DNA from: Nitrospina sp.
Lineage (GTDB): Bacteria > Nitrospinota > Nitrospinia > Nitrospinales > VA-1
Assembly (NCBI GenBank): GCA_003545625.1
Contig: DODH01000305.1
Location: 1 to 8,076, forward strand
Direction of reading: 5' to 3'
DNA: 8,076 nt
Shown here: positions 1 through 6,550 of the stretch, piece after piece
How the letters are laid out: every line of letters starts with the position of its first letter
How positions within the stretch are numbered: position 1 is the stretch's first letter
The notes under the pieces: generated by a model
Told to the model about the DNA's origin: nothing
Database searches by the model: none
Seen by the model: only the letters and a program-made list of their open reading frames with translations
Position numbers and translations under genes: made by a program

Positions 1-103
1 TCTACCTTTCTATACCGATAATTGGTCACAATCGTGTAAAATTAATTTTCTCATGCCGTTTATTTGTGTATTCCAAAATTCCACCCCAGAATCATAGAGC
101 TCC

Positions 104-130
104 ACCGGAATTTATGCCCGGTTTGCTTTT
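104..130 (+). terminator. weak hairpin with T-rich tail, possible terminator of an upstream gene
   Basis: ACCGG (104-108) pairs with CCGGT (118-122) across a 9-base loop, and TTGCTTTT follows. The stem has only five pairs and the T-run is interrupted, so this is a marginal terminator for a plus-strand gene lying left of the window. The rest of 1-226 has no convincing ORF, and I could not find a well-spaced -35/-10 pair in it. Confidence 0.2.
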
Positions 131-186
131 GTTCTACGATTCCCGGATAATAATTCCCCAAAGGTTTGTTAATGCGATCTATTCTG

Positions 187-201
187 CCTTTTTCGAAAAG
201 G
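187..201. repeat. short perfect hairpin just upstream of the first gene
   Basis: CCTTTT (187-192), loop TCG, AAAAGG (196-201) form a perfect six-pair hairpin 25 bases before the GTG start at 227. It lies in the probable 5' leader and ends about ten bases before the GACGAGG ribosome-binding-like stretch (211-217). It has no T-tract on either side, so a terminator role is unlikely. A leader or mRNA-stability role is possible but unproven. Confidence 0.3.
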
Positions 202-226
202 ACCAAAAAAGACGAGGTTTATTGCG

Positions 227-760
227 GTGAGAAAATTCTGGCGAGTTTTTGGATGGGTGTTTTTAGGCATTTTTTTGCAATTCAAGTTTAACGCCTTGTA
301 TGGCATCGTATTTCTTGAGAACCTTAACTTTCATGACCGAGCCTATTGGGTAGAAATGAATATGACTCCTACAGAGGAGAGCATGAGGATTCTAAAGGTC
401 AAGACCACAGTCCATCATTCCCTCGGCTCCGACTATTTCGCCAATGTTTATATTCCTGATCACTATAAAGTTTTGAACGAAACGCCTTATGCCGGCGCAG
501 AGGCTCTTTCTGGTTATCAGGCCTATAAAATGAGCATGAAACGCAAATACCGCGATGTATTAGGGGAAAAACATTTTATAATCGTCCCGCAGAAATCGGA
601 TGAAGATATTTCATCCAAACCTATTAAAGTTCATTTTGAAAACTTAAAACAACGTCTGCATGCAGACGAGACCTACCTGATCTCAACCACGAAACGTAAA
701 ACCCGGCTGGAAGGCCCTGAAGTGGCAGAAGCCATCTATCCCCAGAAACTGGGAATGTAA
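227..760 (+). CDS. membrane-anchored hypothetical protein, first gene of the J-protein cluster
   Basis: I do not recognise this 177-residue protein. It starts at a GTG with the purine-rich stretch GACGAGG about ten bases upstream. The N-terminus (about residues 5-30) is basic, then hydrophobic and aromatic, and reads as a signal anchor or uncleaved signal peptide. The remaining 145 or so residues are polar, with mixed charge and many Lys/Arg, and would face the periplasm if the anchor is N-in. There are no cysteines and no catalytic motif I can name. The next gene, a DnaJ-like protein, begins five bases after the stop, so the two are probably co-transcribed. Function is unknown; a role tied to the neighbouring envelope or chaperone genes is only a guess from position. 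Confidence 0.75.
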   Translation: MRKFWRVFGWVFLGIFLQFKFNALYGIVFLENLNFHDRAYWVEMNMTPTEESMRILKVKTTVHHSLGSDYFANVYIPDHYKVLNETPYAGAEALSGYQAYKMSMKRKYRDVLGEKHFIIVPQKSDEDISSKPIKVHFENLKQRLHADETYLISTTKRKTRLEGPEVAEAIYPQKLGM

Positions 761-765
761 CACCC

Positions 766-1635
766 ATGCCCCGCCGAACAAAAGAGGACTATTACTCCAT
801 CCTAAATATTTCTCAAAGTTCAAGCCAGGATGAGATTAAAAAATCATTTCGCAAACTGGCTCTTGAGCTTCACCCGGACCGCAACCCTGATGATCCTGAA
901 AGTGAAAAAAAGTTTAAAGAGATCACAGAAGCCTATGGAGTGTTGAGCGACCCATTGAAGAAAAAAGAGTACGATCGGTTTCGGGCCGACCATCTTGCCG
1001 GACACACCACCGGGTCTTCTAATTTCCGTTATTCCCAGGAAGATATTTTTGCCAGCATGTTTCGCGGTGAAAATGCCCGTGAAATTTTTGAAGAACTCAA
1101 TCGGGAGTTCAACCGTTCCGGCTTTCGTTCCGGCAACACGTTTTTCCAGACCTTGTTTTTCGGCGGCGCCGTAGGCGGATTGGGGAGAATCCTCAGAATG
1201 GTGCCGGGTCCGATTGGAAGAATTGGCATGGGCTTAAAGCTGGCTCAAGTTGTCGGCTCGTCCTTGTACGCACTACATAAAATGAACCAGCAAAAGCAGG
1301 CCCAATCGGGGCCAGCTTCTTCGGTTCCACCAAAAACCGGCAACCCTATGGTAAAAGGTTTAAAAGGAATATTTGGAAAAAAAGAATCCCCACCCTCATT
1401 GGATATAGATTTTTACCTTTCCATCCCTCCTGTGGAAGCTCTGAACGGGTCCCGCAAGAAAATTTCCTATCAGGTCAATGGGGAAACAGAACAACTGATG
1501 GTACACATCCCGCCGAACTTTCCCTCAGGCGGAAAACTGCGCATACGCGATAAAGGAAAATCCCGGGATGGAAAACGCGGAGACCTGATCCTTTCCATCC
1601 ATGTGGACCCTAAAGCTGGCCCCGCCAAAGAATGA
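766..1635 (+). CDS. DnaJ-like co-chaperone with one C-terminal DnaJ_C-type module
   Basis: J-proteins stimulate the ATPase of DnaK/Hsp70 and deliver substrates to it. Residues 8-72 form a clear J domain: DYYSIL near the start, the essential HPD at 36-38, and the helix III/IV region ending in KKKEYDRFR. Residues about 213-280 match a DnaJ C-terminal substrate-binding module ([10 protein letters not shown], then [13 protein letters not shown] and RGDLILSI). The four CxxCxGxG zinc repeats of true DnaJ are absent and only one C-terminal module is evident, so 289 residues is short for DnaJ. The middle (about 125-170) is Gly-rich and hydrophobic where a G/F linker would be expected, which suggests membrane association. 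The stop overlaps the next start (ATGA), so translation of the downstream membrane protein is probably coupled. The DnaJ_C/CbpA-like assignment is solid at family level; the specific client is unknown. Confidence 0.9.
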   Translation: MPRRTKEDYYSILNISQSSSQDEIKKSFRKLALELHPDRNPDDPESEKKFKEITEAYGVLSDPLKKKEYDRFRADHLAGHTTGSSNFRYSQEDIFASMFRGENAREIFEELNREFNRSGFRSGNTFFQTLFFGGAVGGLGRILRMVPGPIGRIGMGLKLAQVVGSSLYALHKMNQQKQAQSGPASSVPPKTGNPMVKGLKGIFGKKESPPSLDIDFYLSIPPVEALNGSRKKISYQVNGETEQLMVHIPPNFPSGGKLRIRDKGKSRDGKRGDLILSIHVDPKAGPAKE

Positions 1636-2327
1636 ACAAACAACAAGTCCTCGATTTCTGGTTCGGATTTTTCAAAGATCTTCTGGTCGGCACCTTCAAG
1701 AACCTTTTTTTGTTCGGCATTGTGGGGTTTTCTCTCGGTGCTCTTGCCATCTTTGTATTTAATCTCAATGTGCTCGATGCCATCGAGTGGAGTACTTGGC
1801 TGGAAGGAACGATTCTAATTTTGGTGGGAGGAGGTTATCTTGGTCTGGGCATGTTTCACGGATGGATAGCCTGCAGTCTCCATCTCCTGGGCAAAAAATT
1901 GCAGGAAGCGCTATCTGGACTTCAGGAATTGCTGGACTGGTTAACGCGTGAGGTGATTGGGCGTTTTCCAAAGCTCCAAAAAAATATACCCAAACATGAG
2001 CTGGCAGAAAAGTATGACCAGATCGGGGATGAACTACGCCAAAAACTGAAACAACGGGGAGGCATAACAGGTTTTTCTTCTGGGCTCCTGTTTGTGGTCA
2101 TACTCAAGGCATTACGCTTTTTTTTCCTGGACGATGTAATGGAAGAACTTCACAAAAGGGATAAGGAAGAGATCACCTCCGCCGATATCGAACATGCTGT
2201 TCGCAGGGTCGGAACAGAAGTTATGATCGCCCCCATTACCGACATCATTTTCTTGTTCCAGATCGTCAATATACTAATAGGCTTACTTTTATTCGCCCTG
2301 CCCTTCAGCTTGCTCTGGCTTTTATAA
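1632..2327 (+). CDS. multi-pass membrane protein of unknown function
   Basis: This 231-residue protein has hydrophobic stretches at about 24-46, 57-83, 145-165 and 205-231, consistent with four membrane segments. A hydrophilic, amphipathic central section (about 88-140, rich in Lys, Glu and Leu) could form a cytoplasmic helical domain. A second charged stretch (about 166-195) includes the run [11 protein letters not shown] do not recognise the family and see no transporter or enzyme signature. The ATG overlaps the TGA of the J-protein gene by four bases, a strong sign of co-translation, so the protein may act with that co-chaperone at the membrane. It is the last gene of its cluster: the next start is about 220 bases away and is preceded by operator-like sequences. 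Confidence 0.8.
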   Translation: MNKQQVLDFWFGFFKDLLVGTFKNLFLFGIVGFSLGALAIFVFNLNVLDAIEWSTWLEGTILILVGGGYLGLGMFHGWIACSLHLLGKKLQEALSGLQELLDWLTREVIGRFPKLQKNIPKHELAEKYDQIGDELRQKLKQRGGITGFSSGLLFVVILKALRFFFLDDVMEELHKRDKEEITSADIEHAVRRVGTEVMIAPITDIIFLFQIVNILIGLLLFALPFSLLWLL

Positions 2328-2349
2328 TTTGGCACTGGATTTATGGAAT

Positions 2350-2366
2350 AAAATACTAAGTATTTT
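2350..2366. promoter_or_regulatory. perfect 8-1-8 palindrome, candidate operator of the metal locus
   Basis: AAAATACT-A-AGTATTTT is a perfect 17-bp dyad about the single base 2358. It lies 23 bases after the stop at 2327 and about 180 bases before the likely start of the His-rich protein gene. Odd-centred 7-1-7 dyads are typical of Fur-family operators (Fur, Zur, PerR), so a metal-sensing repressor site is plausible ahead of a metal uptake operon. As RNA it would form a seven-pair A/U-rich stem with a 3-base loop and no T-run beyond the stem, a poor terminator. The regulator itself is not in the window. Confidence 0.4.
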
Positions 2367-2403
2367 CATCTTAGGTATAAATCAATTAGTTTTCTTAGCA
2401 AAA

Positions 2404-2443
2404 TTGAATTTTCCGCTTTAACAGATAATGAGAATAAATTCAA
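2404..2443. repeat. 8-bp inverted repeat flanking the Fur-like box
   Basis: TTGAATTT (2404-2411) and AAATTCAA (2436-2443) are perfect reverse complements separated by 24 bases. The right arm overlaps the end of the Fur-box-like sequence. The arms are A/T-rich, so chance occurrence is quite possible. The repeat adds to the dyad-rich character of this leader. Confidence 0.25.
2424..2442 (+). promoter_or_regulatory. Fur-box-like sequence in the leader of the metal locus
   Basis: GATAATGAGAATAAATTCA begins with GATAATGAGAAT, which matches the first two hexamers of the classical Fur box (GATAATGAGAATCATTATC type). The right half then diverges. It lies about 105 bases before the likely start at 2548, where a repressor or promoter-proximal site would sit. 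It could bind a Fur or Zur homologue, or be an AT-rich coincidence. Confidence 0.35.
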
Positions 2444-2547
2444 AAAGACAATTGGTCCATGTGCTGGTGATTGTGGGATAAATTATTGAAAATTTGTGAT
2501 TTATGGCCTACAATGAGAGAAATTCAAACATTGAAAATGAAAGAACG

Positions 2548-2964
2548 ATGCGCTTGAAAATAGTGGCTTCAATCCTGTTTACATTTGTAGCCTGTATATG
2601 GGTTTCAGGGGCTATGGCCTCGTCACACCATCACCATGAGCAACATCAGGCGGTTTCTCCATTTCATAAAACACAAGTTGCACCGTCCGCTCATTGTATT
2701 CTTAAAAACCATACTCATTTCGGTTTTTGCCCTCACAGTTTGTTGCCAAAGGATTATGTAGCCGAGTTCCAAATTGCTTCGGATTGTGGAGGTAAAACTC
2801 CAGGAACGGTTCCATCTAATATTTCAGCCAGTAAAAACCTAACCGTGTTACCTGCAACCAGGGAAGCTCCTGTTTTCATGATCGTAGAAAATATGACAAG
2901 AGTTGCCCCTTCATATGATTTTCATTTTTTAGACCCCTTAGATCACCCTCCTCGTTTTAGCTAA
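2548..2964 (+). CDS. small secreted His/Cys-rich protein, candidate periplasmic metal-binding protein
   Basis: This is a 138-residue protein if read from the ATG at 2548. An in-frame ATG at 2503 adds 15 polar residues but has no ribosome-binding site. I prefer 2548 because it gives a standard signal peptide: MRLK, a hydrophobic core, and a cleavage-like AMA at 21-23. The mature N-terminus is His-rich (HHHHEQH at 27-33). A striking cluster follows, HCILKNHTHFGFCPH (49-63), giving H-C-x4-H-x-H-x3-C-x-H. A further Cys sits at 80, and the protein ends in DHPPRFS. I infer periplasmic binding of zinc or copper, or delivery of metal to the binding protein encoded downstream. The family looks like small proteins I associate with metal operons, but I cannot name it. 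It is the first gene of the locus and follows the operator-like sites. Confidence 0.75.
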   Translation: MRLKIVASILFTFVACIWVSGAMASSHHHHEQHQAVSPFHKTQVAPSAHCILKNHTHFGFCPHSLLPKDYVAEFQIASDCGGKTPGTVPSNISASKNLTVLPATREAPVFMIVENMTRVAPSYDFHFLDPLDHPPRFS

Positions 2965-3067
2965 TTTACCCCTAATAGCTTTACCTATTGAAGTGACCGG
3001 TGCGTAGTTTCGCGATCTTTTACATTAATTTAAAAAAACCTGATTCCCGCTGAAGAACTTTATCATC

Positions 3068-3073
3068 GGAGGT
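3068..3073 (+). promoter_or_regulatory. strong ribosome-binding site that bears on the start of the barrel gene
   Basis: GGAGGT stands 11 bases before the ATG at 3085 and is the best Shine-Dalgarno match in the locus. It supports initiation at 3085. The signal peptide, however, is most natural from the ATG at 3139, which has only a weak GAGA (3130-3133) five bases ahead of it. Confidence 0.5.
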
Positions 3074-3084
3074 CATAACCGAAG

Positions 3085-3993
3085 ATGACTATTGAGCCAC
3101 TCTTTTATAGCGTGAGAATTAATAATATAGAGATACTTATGAAATCCATTCAATGTATTTTAAGCGCTTTTATTATTCTGTTTTCATTAGGCACTACCCA
3201 AGCCCATCAAGACTCCGCTCCATTTTCAGGTGCTATCAGTGAACTCATAAAAGTTCATCATGCCCATATCGAGGATGAGCAAAGCATTAATTTTTCTTTC
3301 TACGATGATTTCCAGAAAGAAGAAGACAGCGAAAAACGACCTGCTTTTGAAACTACTCTAGAATTTGGCATAGCCTGGGCAGATGACTTCAGCTTTGGAT
3401 CGGAATTTTCAATCCCCTTTTCGGACACAGGTACTAATGATAATCAATACGAGTTGGGAGACATTGAGATAATGCCTATCAAGTATGCATTTCTCAATCA
3501 ACCTGAAACTGTTTTGACAGGAGGAATTAGCATTGGGCTACCTACAGGGGATGGGGAAAAAGGTTTCGGAGAAGAACAAACGAAACTCGGGGCCGTGCTA
3601 TTTTTTGATAAATCTTGGCGAAATTGGTTTTTCGGGGCCAATGCCGAGTATGAGTCTGTTATATCCGGGCCAGTGGAAACCGAAGTGGAGTTCGCCTTTG
3701 CTTTGAGCTACTCCTTCATCGAAGGAACCGGTCATGGCATCGCCCCTTCCAAACCTGATCAATCCTTTGTTCCGGTTATTTCCCTTGAGATTATTTCCGA
3801 AAGTATTTTAAGCGGATTAGAAAAGGAGAACGACACCTTCACTATTTTACCCAGTGTACATTTATGGAATCCTGCCAGCGGTTGGCAAGCATCACTGGGT
3901 GGAGAAGTACCTCTAAGTTCTTATAAGGCCAACGACTTTCAGATTCATTTTAAGCTGAAAAATCACTTCGATTGGAGCCACTTGCTAAATTAA
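3085..3993 (+). CDS. predicted outer-membrane beta-barrel protein, candidate outer-membrane step of metal uptake
   Basis: The reading frame gives 302 residues from the ATG at 3085, or 284 from the ATG at 3139. The shorter form begins MKSIQ, followed by a hydrophobic core and GTTQA, a clear signal peptide with a mature protein starting at His. The rest alternates aromatic/hydrophobic and polar residues in strand-like blocks, with YELGDIEIMPIKYAF and SIGLPTGDGEKGFGEEQTKLG. These resemble barrels of the MetA-pathway-of-phenol-degradation type (GDI...K Y, then LPTGD). HHAH (residues 58-61 of the long form) lies early in the mature protein and could bind metal. The C-terminus ends DWSHLLN, without the usual terminal Phe/Trp. 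Its place between a His-rich secreted protein and a Znu-type ABC transporter suggests a porin-like entry route for the metal; that is inference from context. Confidence 0.7.
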   Translation: MTIEPLFYSVRINNIEILMKSIQCILSAFIILFSLGTTQAHQDSAPFSGAISELIKVHHAHIEDEQSINFSFYDDFQKEEDSEKRPAFETTLEFGIAWADDFSFGSEFSIPFSDTGTNDNQYELGDIEIMPIKYAFLNQPETVLTGGISIGLPTGDGEKGFGEEQTKLGAVLFFDKSWRNWFFGANAEYESVISGPVETEVEFAFALSYSFIEGTGHGIAPSKPDQSFVPVISLEIISESILSGLEKENDTFTILPSVHLWNPASGWQASLGGEVPLSSYKANDFQIHFKLKNHFDWSHLLN

Positions 3994-3997
3994 AGCC

Positions 3998-4029
3998 TTT
4001 TATTCATCCACACTTATCGTTGAATAAAA
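3998..4029. repeat. 9-bp perfect inverted repeat between the barrel gene and the znuA-like gene
   Basis: TTTTATTCA (3998-4006) and TGAATAAAA (4021-4029) pair perfectly across a 14-base loop, starting five bases after the barrel gene stop. As RNA this is an A/U-rich nine-pair stem with no downstream T-run. It could partly end or process the transcript between the first two genes and the ABC genes, or be an operator dyad. It separates the locus into two possible transcription units. Confidence 0.35.
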
Positions 4030-4085
4030 TGTTCCCATCCCTATAAAAATCAAATCTAATGCAGGCGATCTGTATCTAAATACTT

Positions 4086-4091
4086 TATACT
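4086..4091 (+). promoter_or_regulatory. possible -10 element ahead of the znuA-like gene
   Basis: TATACT matches five of six bases of the sigma70 -10 consensus TATAAT and lies 40 bases before the ATG at 4132. The -35 position about 17 bases upstream (AGGCGA) is poor. AAATACT just upstream (4078-4084) equals a half-site of the 2350-2366 palindrome, but no opposing half follows. This may be an internal promoter for the ABC genes; it is weak evidence. Confidence 0.25.
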
Positions 4092-4131
4092 CAAAATTTT
4101 ATCCGTATTGAGGCACGACACGAAATTTAAA

Positions 4132-4986
4132 ATGAATCATTTTCTTAAAACGGGACTATTTATAGTTGTCCTGATACAGCACCTATATTTTCCTGATAAA
4201 GGCTGGACCGAACCCATCCCGGTTTTTGTCAGCATTCTTCCACAAAAATATTTTGTCGAACGAATAGGTAAAGAGCAGGTCAAGGTCGAGGTCATGGTGA
4301 ACCCTGGAGAGAGCCCGGCAACTTTTAACCCAAACCCGAAAAAGATGAGCCTTCTATCCCAGGCAAAATTATACTTCAGCATCGGTGTGCCTTTTGAAAC
4401 CATTTGGATTGAGCGGATTCAATCCATCCACTCAAACTTGCAATTCGTTCCTTTGCACGACAACCAAAATCCAGCAAACGACCACGACCACTCGCATGGC
4501 TCCCGCGATCCGCACATTTGGACCAGCCCGGCAAAGGTCAAGCTCATGGCAAAAAAAATCAAGGAAATCCTCGTCCGTACCGAACCTAATCAGGAAAAAT
4601 ACTTTGAAGCAAATCTTCGGGCATTCCAGAATGAGCTGGATGTGCTGGACAAGGATATCCGGAAAATTCTTGCAAGAAGCAATAATCGTCGCTTCATGGT
4701 ATTTCATCCCGCCTGGTCTTATTTTGCTGAAGACTATGGTCTGGAACAGATTTCCATTGAAGCCGGAGGCAAAGAGCCCGGAGCCCGATCCTTGCAAAAA
4801 ATAATTGAAAAGGGCAAAAAGCTTGGGATTAAGGTAATATTTGTACAAAAACAATTCAGTCTTTCCATTGCTGGAAAAATCGCGAAAATGATTGGTGCCA
4901 CCGTCCGTGAAATGGACCCTCTGGCGGAAGATTATCTGGCAAACATGCGGCGGACAGCTACCGCCATTTCTGGAGTATTGCAGTGA
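4132..4986 (+). CDS. znuA: ZnuA-type metal ABC transporter substrate-binding protein, variant metal site
   Basis: Cluster A-I (ZnuA/TroA/PsaA) binding proteins capture zinc or manganese in the periplasm for the ABC importer. I chose the ATG at 4132 (284 residues). An in-frame TTG at 4108 adds eight residues and has no ribosome-binding site. The N-terminus is a hydrophobic signal sequence (about 3-22). Family signatures follow: VSILPQKYFVERI, then PGESPATFNPNPKKM, DPHIWTSP with H128, FHPAWSYFAEDYGL with H192, and MDPLAEDY with D262. A His-rich loop (DHDHSH, 117-122) precedes DPHIW, as in zinc-binding members. The first ligand is unusual: Ala63 stands where PHxY/F normally carries His. There are no cysteines. 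Zinc is the likeliest cargo because of the His loop, but cargo is unproven. The stop overlaps the ATPase gene start by four bases. Confidence 0.9.
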   Translation: MNHFLKTGLFIVVLIQHLYFPDKGWTEPIPVFVSILPQKYFVERIGKEQVKVEVMVNPGESPATFNPNPKKMSLLSQAKLYFSIGVPFETIWIERIQSIHSNLQFVPLHDNQNPANDHDHSHGSRDPHIWTSPAKVKLMAKKIKEILVRTEPNQEKYFEANLRAFQNELDVLDKDIRKILARSNNRRFMVFHPAWSYFAEDYGLEQISIEAGGKEPGARSLQKIIEKGKKLGIKVIFVQKQFSLSIAGKIAKMIGATVREMDPLAEDYLANMRRTATAISGVLQ

Positions 4987-5735
4987 GTATGGATTCGGTC
5001 ATTAAAATAATGGACCTCCATTTCAGTTATGGCGGCCCGAAAATACTTGAAAATATCGAGATCGATATCCAGCGTAACGAATTTATTGGAATGGTCGGCC
5101 CGAACGGAAGCGGCAAAACCACCCTGCTGAAAATCATCATGGGTGTTTTAACCCCGGATGAGGGTTCCATTGAGGTTCTTGGCAAGTCTCCCTTCCAATC
5201 GGTTAAGGAAATCGGTTACATGCCGCAACTAACACCGTTTTCCCGGGATTTCCCGATCAGTGTGGAAGAAGTGGTTTTGATGGGGCGTTTGGGAAAAACT
5301 TCCAGTATCGGTTTTTTCAATAAAGCAGACAAACGCGCCGCCGAAAAGTCCATGAACGATGTCGAAATTCTGGACCTTCGCAAACGGGCCATCGGCTCTC
5401 TCTCCGGCGGGCAACTGCAAAGGGTTCTGATCGCTCGAGCCCTCACCTGCGAACCGAAAATTATGATTCTCGACGAGCCCACCGCTAATGTCGATATGAA
5501 AATTGAAAAGGACATCTTCGACCTGCTCAAGCAGTTGAACGAGAGCGTCACCATCATCGTGGTGACCCATGACATCGGTTTTATTTCGCAATACATTGAC
5601 CGGGTAGCCTGCATCAACCGCACCCTCATCTGCCACCCCACATCAGAACTGACAGGAGAAACGATTGAAAATATGTATGGCACCCATATGCATATGGTGC
5701 ACCACCACGGAGATGAAAAAAAATATCATGAGTAG
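4983..5735 (+). CDS. znuC: ZnuC-type metal ABC transporter ATP-binding protein with His-rich tail
   Basis: This is the 250-residue cytoplasmic ATPase that powers metal import with the ZnuB-type permease. All ABC motifs are intact: Walker A GPNGSGKT at 39-46, Q-loop Gln82 (YMPQ), signature LSGGQ at 140-144, Walker B IMILDEP at 160-166, and the H-loop His196 (VTHD). The start is the GTG at 4983, which overlaps the previous stop (GTGA) and has GGAG seven bases upstream. An ATG two codons later is a weaker option. The C-terminus is odd: residues 235-249 read HMHMVHHHGDEKKYH, with six His in 15 residues, and could sense or buffer metal on the cytoplasmic side. The last eight bases overlap the permease start. 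Confidence 0.93.
   Translation: MSMDSVIKIMDLHFSYGGPKILENIEIDIQRNEFIGMVGPNGSGKTTLLKIIMGVLTPDEGSIEVLGKSPFQSVKEIGYMPQLTPFSRDFPISVEEVVLMGRLGKTSSIGFFNKADKRAAEKSMNDVEILDLRKRAIGSLSGGQLQRVLIARALTCEPKIMILDEPTANVDMKIEKDIFDLLKQLNESVTIIVVTHDIGFISQYIDRVACINRTLICHPTSELTGETIENMYGTHMHMVHHHGDEKKYHE
5684..5697. repeat. 14-bp perfect palindrome inside the ATPase His-rich tail
   Basis: CCATATGCATATGG is self-complementary about the 5690/5691 junction and encodes part of the His/Met tail of the ATPase. It sits about 30 bases before the permease start. It may simply reflect the repeated His-Met codons, or form an RNA or DNA structure near the start of the next gene. Confidence 0.4.
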
Positions 5736-6549
5736 TTTTTTCGATGCGGTTTCTTCTCAGGCTTTTATGCAAAACGCTATTGTTGGTGGCATTCTTGCCA
5801 GTGTGGCCTGTGGCGTGGTGGGCTCTTACGTTGTGGTAAAACGTATCGGTTATCTGGCTGGCGGCATCGCCCATTCAGTGTTGGGCGGAATGGGTATCGC
5901 CTATTACCTGGGCAGGCCTCCCATTGAAGGCGCCTTGGTCGCGGCACTGGTTTTTGCGGTAATCCTCGGTTGGGTGAGCCTGCGGCTTCAACAGCAGGAA
6001 GATACAGTCATCGGCGCACTGTGGGCAGGAGGCATGGCTGTCGGGATATTGTTCATCTCGAAAACTCCCGGCTACAACATTGACCTTATGAGTTTTTTAT
6101 TCGGGAATATTTTGATGATCTCCTCCGATGACCTTTTCTGGATCGCCGGGTTGGATGTCCTGATCCTGCTCATTGTATTTCTATTTTATAAACAGTTTCT
6201 GGCAGTATCGTTTGATGAAGAGTTTGCCCGCCTACGCGGCATTCCCGTTGAAAGATTTTATTTGCTCTTTCTTGCTCTCGTTGCCTTGACTGTCGTAATA
6301 TTGATTCAGATTGTCGGGCTGATTCTGGTGATCGCCTTGTTAACGCTTCCGGCAGCAGTATCCGGCCTTTATGTCCGCTCACTGAACCTGATGATGCTGT
6401 TGGCCACTATTCTGGGAGTGGTTTTCACCACAGGAGGTCTGGCGTTATCTTATCAGCCCGATCTGCCACCTGGCCCCACCATCATTCTGGTCGCGGGGGC
6501 CTTCTACCTGTTATCTTTGCTCATCACCCGATACTGGAAAAGGGCCTGA
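5728..6549 (+). CDS. znuB: ZnuB-type metal ABC transporter permease (ABC-3 family)
   Basis: This is the inner-membrane permease of the importer, 273 residues from the ATG at 5728. The open frame extends to 5665, but that extension lies wholly within the ATPase gene and has no family character; GGAG at 5709-5712 lies upstream of 5728. The protein is hydrophobic throughout, with about eight membrane segments. ABC-3 hallmarks are visible: VVVKRIGYLAGGIAHSVLGG (36-54), the GALWAGGMAVGIL segment, SFDEEFARLRGIPV (161-174), which includes the coupling region that contacts the ATPase, LLTLPAAVSG (204-213), and the closing DLPPGPTIIL. The start overlaps the ATPase gene by eight bases, and the next gene begins one base after the stop, so the three are almost certainly one transcript. 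Confidence 0.92.
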   Translation: MSSFFDAVSSQAFMQNAIVGGILASVACGVVGSYVVVKRIGYLAGGIAHSVLGGMGIAYYLGRPPIEGALVAALVFAVILGWVSLRLQQQEDTVIGALWAGGMAVGILFISKTPGYNIDLMSFLFGNILMISSDDLFWIAGLDVLILLIVFLFYKQFLAVSFDEEFARLRGIPVERFYLLFLALVALTVVILIQIVGLILVIALLTLPAAVSGLYVRSLNLMMLLATILGVVFTTGGLALSYQPDLPPGPTIILVAGAFYLLSLLITRYWKRA

Positions 6550-6550
6550 C

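Noticed and set aside
1..226. Promoter for the first cluster (TTGGTC at 22-27 with TAAAAT at 37-42)
   Set aside because: The spacing of about 9 bases is far too short for sigma70, and no other pair with suitable spacing stood out.
2350..2366. Intrinsic terminator for the upstream three-gene cluster
   Set aside because: The stem is nearly all A/U, the loop would be one to three bases, and no T-tract follows; an operator is the better reading, though not proven.
4385..4804. Plus-strand open frame inside the znuA-like gene, and antisense frames across znuA and znuC
   Set aside because: They are out-of-frame shadows of strongly recognisable coding sequence, and their proteins show no family motifs.
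5665..5727. N-terminal extension of the permease
   Set aside because: It lies entirely within the ATPase coding region and lacks family similarity; the ATG at 5728 gives the normal permease length.
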